This document shows, in pieces, positions 16,065 through 24,378 of a DNA stretch of 37,143 nt. Below the pieces are notes generated by a model, which saw only the letters and a program-made list of their open reading frames with translations, made no database searches and had not been told where the DNA came from. The translations under genes were made by a program, and so were the position numbers. The stretch comes from Burkholderiales bacterium. Its GTDB lineage: Bacteria; Pseudomonadota; Gammaproteobacteria; Burkholderiales; Casimicrobiaceae. The DNA is taken from positions 1 through 37,143 of the forward strand of contig JANXUB010000139.1 of NCBI GenBank assembly GCA_025352105.1, read 5' to 3'. Position 1 is the stretch's first letter. Every line of letters begins with the position of its first letter.

Positions 16065-18353
16065 ATGCAACTCAAAGAGCTTTGCAGCGCATTGCTGGCC
16101 GTTGGCTTGTGCGGCGTACCACTGCTAGCCGCCGCACAAACTCAAGCGCAGCCGTCTGTTCCCACGCTCAAAGCGCCCGCGTTCACGTCCAACGGGCTTC
16201 CGGCCGACGCGCCGCTGACGCTGGTGTTTGATGCGATTCCCACAGGGGCTAGCGTCGTTCTAAAACTCGGCGTGGCCGACTTGAGCGGCTTGCTGCGCAC
16301 TGTATCGCCGCTTGAGCATGTCTATCCCGCCAACGAGGTGCCGTTTGCCACGTCGCCAACCAATGCAGATGGTGAAAGCGAACTGATTGTGTCGCTCAAA
16401 TTAATTTCGGGCGAGTTGCTTGAAGTCAAACGCATCAACGTAAAAATCATCGGCAAAACCGGTTCGAACGCAGGTGCCGAGCCCGCGCCGATCACGTGGG
16501 GGCCGTTAACACCCAAGTTTGACGCTGCAGCCCCGCTCAGCAGCACCCGTACAGTGAGCACGGCCGCCGACGGCACGCGCACGACGACCACCACCACGAT
16601 TCAAAGCGCGGGCTTTCAGGCCAGCGCCCAGCTCAATCAGCCACTGGCAGGCGGCACCTTGACAGGCAATGCGCAGCTCACCGGCAACAGTGATCGTAAA
16701 CAGGCGCTTCGCTACAGCACGGCACAAGCCAACGCAGAGAAAATCGACCTCGCTTCCTACGCGCTGGAGTGGAAAAACGATGGCACCGCCGCAGGTCTCG
16801 GCAACGCGAATTTTTCTGGCCAGCATCCGCTGTTGTGGAGCAGCAGCAATCGCGGCGCGTTTGTCACGCAAAAAATCGGCTCAATGTTCGACGTAGGTCT
16901 GGTGGCGCAAAACGCGACGCCAGTCGTAGGCTTTCCCAACGCCTTGGGGCTCTACAACACCGCGCATCATTTCGCCGCAGGGGTGGTCGGTGTCGAGCTG
17001 ATGCCGGATCGGGCCAAGGCAATGCGCGTCGAGCTGTTTATCATCGACGCATCCCAGAGCAGCGCGTTGCCGCCACCCGTGCCGCCTGATCCCGCGAACG
17101 ACCCGCTGCACACCTCCACACTGCGACCGTGCAAGGATGCGTTCGAGGTGCAACAAGTCACCGCATCGGGCAACACGACCACCTGCAACACCGCGATCGC
17201 ACCGGTCTCGCAAAACCAGTCCGGCGCCTTTCAAGCCTCACGCAGTCGCGGGTGGGGTGCGCGTATCTTCGCCAGCACCGCAGATCAGGCGCTGCGTGCC
17301 GACCTCGCATGGGCCAGCAGCCGCCACCAAGACCTTGCCAACGCTGGCACGCAGGGCACCGCGTCGAGCAATCAACGCGCGTGGCAGGCCGACATGGGCT
17401 ATGACGTCCTGAAAGATTTCAAAGTCACCGAGCGGTTGCCGCTGGCGATCACCACCACCGCCAAAGTCGAACATGCCGACCCGTTTTACAAAAGCCTCGC
17501 CGGTCAATGGCAGGCCGACTATCGGCAGACCACGACGGCGGCGAACTTCAATCTCGGCCCCATAACCGCAACCGTAAACGACATGCGCCGCATCGACAAC
17601 GTGTCGCGCGATGCGACGCGACTTCGCAATGATGCCGACAGCCAAAACCTCTCTGTGACCGTACCTTTCGGGCAGCTTTTTGCGGCGAAGGATGCCAAGC
17701 CCAACCCGCTGATTCCCAGCCTTTCGGTGAATGCGTTGCACATGAAAATGTTTGCAACCGACGTGCCCGCAGCGGTCAAGGCCGAGACCGTGCCGAACAG
17801 CATCACCACCACGCTCGGCGGCACCGTGAACTGGACGTTCGAGCGCTGGACAGCAAGCTACGGCGCAACGCGTACGCTTCAGGACAATCAGCAAATCGGC
17901 TCGGAAGACAAAGATCAGGTGACGCTCACCCACACCGTCAACGGCACGTGGCGACCCACCGACACATGGAGCCTGAACGCAAACATCGCGCCCAGCCGCA
18001 TGAGCGCCCGCGACACGCGCATTGTGACCACTCGGGCCCCGATTCAGTTTGGAGCCAATTTCAATGATGCCGCCGCAAAAGAAGGCTGGACCTTGCTGGG
18101 CAACGTCAACTTTGAAAAGAACCGCGACAACGTCGGTCAGGCCAGCGGAAAAACCTTCGGCGCGAACATCGCTGTCGGCAAAAAAATGCTGTTCCTCTCG
18201 TTTTGGGGGCGACCGTTACCAGGGCAAATTCAGCTGCGCTACTCGCTCAATACGACGACAACGCGTACCACCGATCTGACCACGTTTGTCGTCAGCGACA
18301 CCCGTCAAAAAACCTCCGTGGTCATGCTCGACTTCACGTTGAGTTTGTTTTAA
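16065..18353 (+). CDS. Predicted outer-membrane beta-barrel protein with N-terminal Ig-like domain
   Basis: 762 residues. The signal peptide (LLAVGLCGVPLLAAAQTQ) is cut near residue 25. Residues about 30-130 look like one Ig-like beta-sandwich (LTLVFDAIPTGASVVLKLGV). A Thr-rich linker follows (DGTRTTTTTTIQ). From about 190 to the end there are many alternating polar/hydrophobic strands (GWGARIFASTADQALRADLA; WTLLGNVNFEKN). The protein ends VVMLDFTLSLF, with the C-terminal Phe that BamA-dependent barrels carry. I do not recognise a named family. It is the first gene after promoter C and is followed after 12 nt by the ASH-domain protein, so the two probably act together at the surface. It could be a secretion pore or an anchor; this is inference. 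Confidence 0.75.
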   Translation: MQLKELCSALLAVGLCGVPLLAAAQTQAQPSVPTLKAPAFTSNGLPADAPLTLVFDAIPTGASVVLKLGVADLSGLLRTVSPLEHVYPANEVPFATSPTNADGESELIVSLKLISGELLEVKRINVKIIGKTGSNAGAEPAPITWGPLTPKFDAAAPLSSTRTVSTAADGTRTTTTTTIQSAGFQASAQLNQPLAGGTLTGNAQLTGNSDRKQALRYSTAQANAEKIDLASYALEWKNDGTAAGLGNANFSGQHPLLWSSSNRGAFVTQKIGSMFDVGLVAQNATPVVGFPNALGLYNTAHHFAAGVVGVELMPDRAKAMRVELFIIDASQSSALPPPVPPDPANDPLHTSTLRPCKDAFEVQQVTASGNTTTCNTAIAPVSQNQSGAFQASRSRGWGARIFASTADQALRADLAWASSRHQDLANAGTQGTASSNQRAWQADMGYDVLKDFKVTERLPLAITTTAKVEHADPFYKSLAGQWQADYRQTTTAANFNLGPITATVNDMRRIDNVSRDATRLRNDADSQNLSVTVPFGQLFAAKDAKPNPLIPSLSVNALHMKMFATDVPAAVKAETVPNSITTTLGGTVNWTFERWTASYGATRTLQDNQQIGSEDKDQVTLTHTVNGTWRPTDTWSLNANIAPSRMSARDTRIVTTRAPIQFGANFNDAAAKEGWTLLGNVNFEKNRDNVGQASGKTFGANIAVGKKMLFLSFWGRPLPGQIQLRYSLNTTTTRTTDLTTFVVSDTRQKTSVVMLDFTLSLF

Positions 18354-18365
18354 GGGGACCGAGCC

Positions 18366-20951
18366 ATGAATATTTTTAAGCGGTTAAACGTGATCAATCA
18401 AACGATGGCGCGCTGCGCTGCACTGCTCCTGTTTATATCAGCAAGCTTTGGCGCATGGGCCGTGCCACAAGTCACGGTCACTCCGCCGTCGATATTTTCG
18501 TTCGGGACGCAGACGGTCGGCAGCGCTACCAGTCAGACATTTACGGTGAGCTCGATTTTGGCGGTGCCGGTGGATATCACCGGCATTTCGGCACCTCCCG
18601 CAGGGTTCGCGTTCACTGGCGGCACCTGCACCGTGGGCTACAGATTAGGGGCTCCATGCACATTGATCTTGAGTTTCACCCCAACTGCCGCGATAACGTA
18701 TGTTGGCAGCATTACTCTGTCGACGGCCGCAGCTGCGGTGGGGACCCCCGTGCCCGTTCAATTTAACGGAACCGGTGCCGCACCACCCACCCCGGCAATC
18801 ACCGTAACGCCGTCAACGCTTGCGTTCCCTAATGTCGTCGCAGGGCTGCAAAGCGGCGTGTTGAGCTACACGGTGCGCAATAGTGGAGCGGTCAATGTGA
18901 CGGTGTCTAACGTCAATCTGGCGTTGAATGTACCGGGTGCGTTTGTACCGTGGCCGGGCACCTGCATCGGCACAGTGCTGGCACCGGGCCAAACCTGCGT
19001 CCAAGCCTACCGTTTTGCACCACCAACACCGGGTACCTACTCCGGCACCGCAAGTTTCTTTCTGGCGGGCGTTCCCACGCTGGCCGCGCTGGCGAACCTC
19101 ACGGGGTTTTCAACGGCCCCGACGCCAGTGCCGCCCACCGCAGTGATCGCAAGCGGTAGCTTCCCTCCCACGACGATTGGGACCACCAGCGCGCCCGTCG
19201 TGATCAACATACAGAACCCCAACACGCAGCCAATCACCCTGACCGGCTACACCGTTGACCCGGCGTTCACGGTGGTCAGCACGACCTGCGCCGCGTCGCT
19301 TGCCGCTTCGCAAACCTGCACCTACACCGTCACCTTCAAACCCAACGTGGCGGGCACCGTCAACACGCCATTTACGGTGAATACCAGCGCGGGCGCAGCG
19401 TCCGTACCACTCAGCGCAACGGGGGTCGCAACAGGCACACCCGTCCCGCCTAGCGGCACTGTCACGCTCGCGCCAACGACCGCCAATTTCGGCGCGGTAA
19501 CCGTGGGCAATCAGAGCACCGTGCGGCCATTCACTGTGCAAAACAGCACGACCGCTGCGGTAACCCCGTTGCAGGTGATGGTGAGTGCCGGATTTACCCA
19601 AAGCAACAACTGTGGCACTACCCTGGCTGCGGGCGCGAGCTGCACGATAAACGTTCAATTCGCCCCGCTTGCGGCTGGCACGGCCAGTGGTTCGTTGAAC
19701 GTAACCGCTCCGGCTTCAGCGCCCAACGCAGCCGTAGCGCTGAGTGCCGCGCTGACCGGCACGGCCACCGCCGTCGCCCCGGTAATCACTCCGGTAGTAA
19801 CGCCCCCCGGCTCGGTCATTTCAACCAATCCGCGTGCGATAGCCGCATCAATCACGGCGACGACGAGCCAGTTCATCGCGTACTCGTTTAGCGCTGGCAT
19901 ACCCAGAGTAGCGGCGGCAGACGGAATCTTCTGCACCGCGCTCACGATACCCACGCCTGTCAGTGGCGCTACTGGCAGCTACCCCTGCGTTAGCAACACA
20001 GAGTTTGCCCGGCATCCGACCGATCAAACCAGTTTCCGCACCGTTCAGCAAAACGGCAGCGTCGTGCGCGCCACGGAAACCATCCGCATTCCCTCAGCGG
20101 TCACCCGCACCGCGCAGAGCCTGGGTGCGGCCACCTTCTACTTTGTGCGCCGCTTTGAACCACTCGGCTTCGCGGTGGTGGAGATTCGCGCCACCGGTGC
20201 CATCATGAATGCGCCCATAGCGTTGAGTGATGTCCGCCTCGTGTTCGACACGTCGCAAGGCCCGCAGTCGCTGGTTTTCGTGGCGCGCAGTGCGGCCCTT
20301 CCACCGGTCACGGCCACACTCTTCTACACCGGCTCCGGCGTGTTGCGAGGCCGTTGGGAACTGGTGCTGCCCGGTGACGTTGCCCCCACCGAACGCGACC
20401 TGTTACCCGAGGCCAGCTTGCCCAGAAGCGAGCGCGGCACGCAGCGGAGGTACTTTTTGCTGCAACGCTTCGAGCAGCTGCTGCCCGGCAATGGCCGCGC
20501 TGAACTGAAGCTGCCGTCAATCAATCCGGTGCTCGGTGCGACCGCCTTCGACGGCCAGTATCAACTGCTGCTGCGCATCGAGGCCGAGCCGAGCATCTAC
20601 GGCGGCGAATCGGGTGCTGCCAACTTTGCTATGCCACTGCTGCGCTACTTCGTCGGCAGCATCACCGCACCCGCCGCGCGCATCGCGCTCATCACCGCCA
20701 CCGTCAATTTCGTCGGCGCACAGCCCACATTCAACTGGAGCCCGGTGGCGCAAGCCCGCTACTACCGCGTAGAAGTCGCCGACCGCAACAACACCGTGAC
20801 CTACAGCGCCATCGTGCGCGACTCCGAACGCAGCTACAGCGCGCTGCCCGGTCTCTCCGCAGCGCCCGGCAGCCAGTGGCGCGTGCAGGCAATCGATGAA
20901 ACATCGCAGCCGGTGGGCGAAAGCCCGTGGCGTGCGCTGATCGCTCAATAA
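18366..20951 (+). CDS. Choice-of-anchor-D / ASH-like repeat surface protein
   Basis: 861 residues. The signal peptide ends near FGAWAVPQ. Four beta-sandwich repeats follow (about 34-138, 142-240, 250-345, 355-460), each opening with an F-G-x-x-x-V-G type strand (IFSFGTQTVGSATSQTFTV; ANFGAVTVGNQSTVRPFTV) and carrying a Cys pair such as GGTCTVGYRLGAPCTL. This is the ASH/HYDIN-like choice-of-anchor-D pattern. Residues about 470-775 form an unrecognised beta-rich region, and the last 90 (FNWSPVAQARYYRVEVADRN) resemble a fibronectin-type III fold. AGGGGA precedes ATG 18366, 12 nt after the barrel gene: one operon under promoter C. Likely exported to the cell surface or medium; the ligand is unknown. 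Confidence 0.82.
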   Translation: MNIFKRLNVINQTMARCAALLLFISASFGAWAVPQVTVTPPSIFSFGTQTVGSATSQTFTVSSILAVPVDITGISAPPAGFAFTGGTCTVGYRLGAPCTLILSFTPTAAITYVGSITLSTAAAAVGTPVPVQFNGTGAAPPTPAITVTPSTLAFPNVVAGLQSGVLSYTVRNSGAVNVTVSNVNLALNVPGAFVPWPGTCIGTVLAPGQTCVQAYRFAPPTPGTYSGTASFFLAGVPTLAALANLTGFSTAPTPVPPTAVIASGSFPPTTIGTTSAPVVINIQNPNTQPITLTGYTVDPAFTVVSTTCAASLAASQTCTYTVTFKPNVAGTVNTPFTVNTSAGAASVPLSATGVATGTPVPPSGTVTLAPTTANFGAVTVGNQSTVRPFTVQNSTTAAVTPLQVMVSAGFTQSNNCGTTLAAGASCTINVQFAPLAAGTASGSLNVTAPASAPNAAVALSAALTGTATAVAPVITPVVTPPGSVISTNPRAIAASITATTSQFIAYSFSAGIPRVAAADGIFCTALTIPTPVSGATGSYPCVSNTEFARHPTDQTSFRTVQQNGSVVRATETIRIPSAVTRTAQSLGAATFYFVRRFEPLGFAVVEIRATGAIMNAPIALSDVRLVFDTSQGPQSLVFVARSAALPPVTATLFYTGSGVLRGRWELVLPGDVAPTERDLLPEASLPRSERGTQRRYFLLQRFEQLLPGNGRAELKLPSINPVLGATAFDGQYQLLLRIEAEPSIYGGESGAANFAMPLLRYFVGSITAPAARIALITATVNFVGAQPTFNWSPVAQARYYRVEVADRNNTVTYSAIVRDSERSYSALPGLSAAPGSQWRVQAIDETSQPVGESPWRALIAQ

Positions 20952-20967
20952 ACAGATTTTTCTCGGA

Positions 20968-20999
20968 TGGCCGGTTTTTACTTTCCACTGCGTTATAGA
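20968..20999 (+). promoter_or_regulatory. ECF-type promoter D (small Cys-rich / HhH genes), diverged -10
   Basis: TGGCCGG (20968-20974), 15 nt, GCGTTATAGA (20990-20999). The -10 differs from the others at two core bases (CGTTATA for CGTTTGA), while the trailing GGAGCGAA echoes promoter B. It starts 17 nt after the ASH-protein stop and about 145 nt before ATG 21144. Weaker than the other copies because of the -10 changes. Confidence 0.5.
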
Positions 21000-21143
21000 G
21001 GGAGCGAAGCTTGCTTAAGGCACCCCGCGCAGATGGCGACGCCGCTAAACCAACCGGTTGCACAACACGAAATAGTGAGGACTGGATCTCACACTAGGAC
21101 ACCTCGTACCGAACCTTAAACACAACATAAACGGAGATCAAAC

Positions 21144-21452
21144 ATGAAAAAAACACTGTTCAGCATACAGATAGCCGGCATCCTTTTTTTTGGAATTTCA
21201 AACTGGGCGGACGCCACCAATTTCAAATGCATCGCAGAGCACGCGGCCGCTTGCGAAAAGCTCTGCGTAGGAGCAGGCGGGAGTTGGTCATCCACTGACA
21301 ACTCATGTTGCGACGCAGCAAGGATTGCAACTAGGCCGACGTGGCCCACGATGTTGGAGCTTGAGCGACTTTATTCGTCTCCCCCAAAAAATTCTGTCGA
21401 GGCGGCGCGACCTGCGAATCAATCCGTCCCAAGTTCTTCGACTAAGAAATGA
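21144..21452 (+). CDS. Small secreted Cys-rich protein
   Basis: 102 residues with a clear signal peptide (KKTLFSIQIAGILFFGISNWADA). The mature part opens with a Cys cluster, KCIAEHAAACEKLCVGAGG followed by CCDAARIA. The tail is Pro/Ser/Lys-rich and ends SSSTKK. The Cys pattern C-x7-C-x3-C...GG...C-x-A-A-x-I-A recurs at the start of the next gene's product, so the two are probably paralogous in this domain. GGAG lies 8 nt before the ATG. The gap to the next gene is 13 nt. No known family; the Cys cluster suggests disulfides outside the cytoplasm. First gene after promoter D. Confidence 0.72.
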   Translation: MKKTLFSIQIAGILFFGISNWADATNFKCIAEHAAACEKLCVGAGGSWSSTDNSCCDAARIATRPTWPTMLELERLYSSPPKNSVEAARPANQSVPSSSTKK

Positions 21453-21465
21453 AAGGTCACCAATC

Positions 21466-22020
21466 ATGAACGCAACATTCATTAAAGCCCTAGTAGTGAC
21501 TCTGTTCGCAGCCTTAATCAACCATGCTTACGCGACACTCATTATGGCCTGTACGGGATCAAGCTCCTCATGCGGAGGCCTTTGCGCGGCGCTTGGGGGG
21601 GGGCAGTCGCCAATCGGGTATGGCGCGAATGGTGACCTATGGCTGTGCAACGCCGCGATCGCTCAACCAGGGAATTCAAATCCGATTGCCTCATTCAACC
21701 CAACGTCAGAAATCGCACCTGCAACAAGAGGCACGCCCCGGTGCGCGGCCGTCCGTCGCGACTTCGTCAACAAGCCCGGCTTACCCCCTGTAGCCATCAA
21801 CAAGGCGAGCAATATTGATCTGATCAAGGTGCCCGGCGTCAACGCTAGCTCAGCACAAAAAATAATAGCTGAGCGGGGCATACGCGAATTTTCGGACTGG
21901 GACGACGTGTTGCAGCGCGTTGACTCGATGCGCTGCATTGACTTCACTGGTTCGCCGTTGCAGGTTATGTCGCGCGCATATAACCCGCGCGGCGGCGAGC
22001 CGAAGTTCCCTGGTTTTTGA
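21466..22020 (+). CDS. Secreted helix-hairpin-helix protein with N-terminal Cys motif
   Basis: 184 residues from ATG 21466 (the frame opens earlier, at 21325, but the signal peptide FIKALVVTLFAALINHAYA begins here and GAAAGG precedes it). The mature N terminus carries CTGSSSSCGGLCAALGGG and later CNAAIAQ, matching the Cys motif of the upstream small protein. Residues about 105-150, INKASNIDLIKVPGVNAS and SAQKIIAERGIREFSDWDDV, form a ComEA / GspK-type helix-hairpin-helix, a fold that binds DNA in competence proteins or packs in pseudopilins. There is no transmembrane segment beyond the signal. A run of nine G (21595-21603) falls in codons for Gly-Gly-Gly. DNA binding in the periplasm or outside is possible but unproven. 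Confidence 0.75.
   Translation: MNATFIKALVVTLFAALINHAYATLIMACTGSSSSCGGLCAALGGGQSPIGYGANGDLWLCNAAIAQPGNSNPIASFNPTSEIAPATRGTPRCAAVRRDFVNKPGLPPVAINKASNIDLIKVPGVNASSAQKIIAERGIREFSDWDDVLQRVDSMRCIDFTGSPLQVMSRAYNPRGGEPKFPGF
21595..21603 (+). repeat. Poly-G(9) tract inside the HhH protein gene
   Basis: Nine consecutive G within CTT-GGG-GGG-GGG-CAG, encoding three Gly about 40 codons from the start. Gain or loss of one G would shift the frame before the helix-hairpin-helix region. Homopolymers of this length are typical slipped-strand contingency sites. Confidence 0.85.
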
Positions 22021-22050
22021 ATGCGAGCGGGGCGAAGTGCGGTTGCGCAG

Positions 22051-22140
22051 TTGGACACACCGTGTCCACCATTCCGCGTCGAATCAACCTTAATCCTATA
22101 GCAACGGCAGGGTGGGCAGAGGCTGCCCACCCTACGAAAC
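22051..22140. repeat. Two-hairpin dispersed repeat, copy 1
   Basis: The first hairpin is GGACAC/GTGTCC (22053-22067). About 41 nt later comes an 11-bp perfect stem AGGGTGGGCAG/CTGCCCACCCT (22109-22133), followed by ACGAAACTGG. The second hairpin and its right flank are almost identical to the copy at 27092-27180. It lies in the 286-nt gap between the HhH gene and the next secreted-protein gene; nothing else is visible in that gap. Confidence 0.75.
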
Positions 22141-22306
22141 TGGACGCCGACGCAGATCTCTGTGATGCAGGCGCTATTCAACCAAGGAAGAGTCAACCCC
22201 ACCGGCATTTCCGCCCGCGCAAACATCAGCCAAACGTGCCGCTAACCCCTTGCTCCACGCAAAACTTCCTGCATCAACAAAATCTCAACGCCGAGGAATG
22301 CGCAAA

Positions 22307-24127
22307 ATGGACTCAGTGAACCTTTCAATCGAAAAATCCGGCCGGCGCGGATGGAGCATGCCGTGGCAATGCGTCAAGTTCGCAGCAATGGTCGTCGCGA
22401 GCGTCACCTTGTTCGCAGGCTCGGCGTTTGCCCTTACGCACTGCGGCGGCTCAGCCGGTGGCATGTTTCCATCAGCGCCCACCACGGGCCTGTGCAGCGC
22501 CGGCTATTCCGTTTACGCGCCGGTCACGCCACTGGGCGCGACTCAGTTTCAGTGGAAGTGCGCGGTGAACGGATTTACCGGTTGGGTGCTAACCACCGTC
22601 GAGGCCTGCACCGCCAACAAAAAATACAACGGACAATGCGGATCGGCCAACGGCACCGCCACCGCTAGCGCACCCACCGCAAACCACTGCTTACTCGGCA
22701 CAGCCTCCACTCCCGCGCTGTCGGGCACTAATTACAACTGGACGTGCGCTGGCATCATGCCCGCCACCGGTGCCACTATCGTTAACTGCGCCGCCCCGGT
22801 CGCGCCCTCGATCGTCCAGGCGGTCAACGAAACGGTGTCCACCGCAGCGGGCACTGCGGGCAACGAAAACGTGCGCGCCAACGACACCGCACCGCCGGGA
22901 TCTGTCTACTCGCTCGCAGCGGGCAGCACCTGTTCACCTTTGAGCATAACGGCGTTGGGCGTCGTCAACTACACAGCGCCAGCTGCGGGGCAAAGCTGTT
23001 CGGTGAACTACACCGTGTGCAACTCGGGGCAATGTTCGAACGCGACTTTGACGGTGAATGCCACGGCTGCTCCCTTAATCGTGCAGGCCGTCAGCGAAGC
23101 GGTCACCGCGACTGGAGGCGCATCAGGCAGCGAAAACGTGCGCGCCAACGACACCGCACCACCGGGATCTGTCTACTCGCTCGCAGCGGGCAGCACCTGC
23201 AACCCGATCAGCATCACCGCGCTCGGCGTAGTGAGCTACTCCGCCCCTCCCGTAGGGCAAAGCTGCACGGTCAATTACACGGCCTGCAACTCGGGGCAAT
23301 GTTCGACGGCAACGCTAACGGTGAGCGCCCCCGTGCCTTTGAAAACGATTGGTGTGGTCGTCTCTGGCTTGCCGTCTGGCGCAAGTGTCGTGTTGCAGAA
23401 CAACGGCGCAAACAACCTGACGGTATCCGCCAATGGTGCGGCCACCTTTGGTACGGGAGTGGCGGGGGCATATGCCGTTACTGTTGCGACGCAGCCGACC
23501 GGGGCCACCTGCGTCGTGTCGGCGGGTGCAGGCACGGCAACGGCGAACGTGTCCAACATTGCCGTGGTGTGCACACCTGGACGATTCTCATTGGTACCGA
23601 AAGCCGCAGGTGGGTTTTATGACGTAACACTGGTGTCGAAAACCGCCGGTGGGTTTTATGACGTGAAGGAGTGCGTGAAAGACAAAGTGACGGGCTTGAT
23701 CTGGGAGGGTAAAACATTGGCTGGACCTCGTTCGGTTGGTATCGGGTTTTCAAATTTGGACGATCCCAATCAGGCGCAAGTCGCAAATAATTCTGGAGGC
23801 GTTTGGGTAATTACCAACCCGACACCGTCGCAGGTGGCTGCGTCTACCAATACTATTGGTTACAAAAATTATGTGAACAGTGCCGCGTTATGTGGATTCG
23901 TAGACTGGCGTCTGCCCACAAGAACGGAGTTGCAAAACCTATCGGTAGCAGTCGGAGGCCCATCAGGAAACGACCTGCAGGTTTGGTTTCAAAATCAGCA
24001 AGGCTGGTTGTGGACTTCTACGATATTTCAAGTGGGTAGTCACCCCGGTACATTTGTGGAGTTCGCAAACGGCTCCTCCTTCGGACAAGGACGAACAACC
24101 CCCTTGGGCGTTCGCCTCGTTCGCTGA
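22307..24127 (+). CDS. Secreted multi-domain protein with tandem Cys repeats and a DUF1566/Lcl C-terminal domain
   Basis: 606 residues from ATG 22307, with GAGGA 10 nt upstream; the earlier in-frame ATGs at 22250 and 22298 are less well placed. The signal segment is FAAMVVASVTLFAGSAFALTH. Two short Cys motifs follow (CGGSAGG...CSAGY; GQCGSANGTATASAPTANHC with YNWTCAG). Then come two tandem 89-residue beta repeats (ENVRANDTAPPGSVYSLAAG...CSVNYTVCNSGQC). A short Big/PEGA-like module precedes the C-terminal domain, about residues 455-606, with WEGKTL, GFVDWRLPTRTEL, WLWTST and VRLVR, the DUF1566/Lcl pattern found in exported bacterial proteins. Probably surface-exposed or released. It may be read through from promoter D, but 286 nt with a repeat intervene. 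Confidence 0.8.
   Translation: MDSVNLSIEKSGRRGWSMPWQCVKFAAMVVASVTLFAGSAFALTHCGGSAGGMFPSAPTTGLCSAGYSVYAPVTPLGATQFQWKCAVNGFTGWVLTTVEACTANKKYNGQCGSANGTATASAPTANHCLLGTASTPALSGTNYNWTCAGIMPATGATIVNCAAPVAPSIVQAVNETVSTAAGTAGNENVRANDTAPPGSVYSLAAGSTCSPLSITALGVVNYTAPAAGQSCSVNYTVCNSGQCSNATLTVNATAAPLIVQAVSEAVTATGGASGSENVRANDTAPPGSVYSLAAGSTCNPISITALGVVSYSAPPVGQSCTVNYTACNSGQCSTATLTVSAPVPLKTIGVVVSGLPSGASVVLQNNGANNLTVSANGAATFGTGVAGAYAVTVATQPTGATCVVSAGAGTATANVSNIAVVCTPGRFSLVPKAAGGFYDVTLVSKTAGGFYDVKECVKDKVTGLIWEGKTLAGPRSVGIGFSNLDDPNQAQVANNSGGVWVITNPTPSQVAASTNTIGYKNYVNSAALCGFVDWRLPTRTELQNLSVAVGGPSGNDLQVWFQNQQGWLWTSTIFQVGSHPGTFVEFANGSSFGQGRTTPLGVRLVR
22811..23330 (+). repeat. Tandem 267-bp coding repeat
   Basis: Two in-frame units with a 267-bp period (starts near 22811 and 23078). 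The 60-odd bases beginning CGAAAACGTGCGCGCC (22864 and 23131) are nearly identical, while the flanks have diverged. This suggests recent duplication or gene conversion within the repeat, and a site for copy-number change. Confidence 0.85.
23593..23670 (+). repeat. Tandem 39-bp micro-duplication in the same gene
   Basis: Two 39-bp units (starts 23593 and 23632) share GGTGGGTTTTATGACGT and encode AAGGFYDV / TAGGFYDV directly before the DUF1566 domain. It is in frame and adds 13 residues. Confidence 0.8.
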
Positions 24128-24230
24128 ACACAATTTCTCAAGAATTCGGAAGCAATCATCACGTACCCACTGAAACTGTCTACACCCGCCAAACTCATCC
24201 CACGCCTACTCGCCGCCGCAGTCAGTTAGG

Positions 24231-24320
24231 GTGGGCATCCCGTGCCCACCAACACGTGCCCAGACAACCATTTCTGTCATGCAAAGTCCCGGTGGGCAGA
24301 GTCTGCCCACCCTACGCAAA
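24231..24320. repeat. Two-hairpin dispersed repeat, copy 2
   Basis: The first hairpin is GTGGGCA/TGCCCAC (24231-24249). About 41 nt later comes GGTGGGCAGA/TCTGCCCACC (24291-24311), followed by CTACGCAAA. Same order and spacing as the copies at 22051 and 27092. It occupies most of the gap between the DUF1566-type gene and the next secreted-protein gene. Confidence 0.78.
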
Positions 24321-24378
24321 ATGCGCCCGTTGCCGCACTCCAAATCAAATTTTTTCCCTCTAAAATCAGTAGCCCACG

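Noticed and set aside
16420..16460. Possible minus-strand ECF motif (TCAAACG ... CGGCA)
   Set aside because: The -35 box is incomplete, the spacing is off by one, and it lies inside the barrel gene with no minus-strand gene to serve.
22322..22360. CGGCCGG near the start of the DUF1566-type gene
   Set aside because: Sequence at the expected -10 position is CCGTGGCAAT, not CGTTTGA, and it lies inside the coding region.
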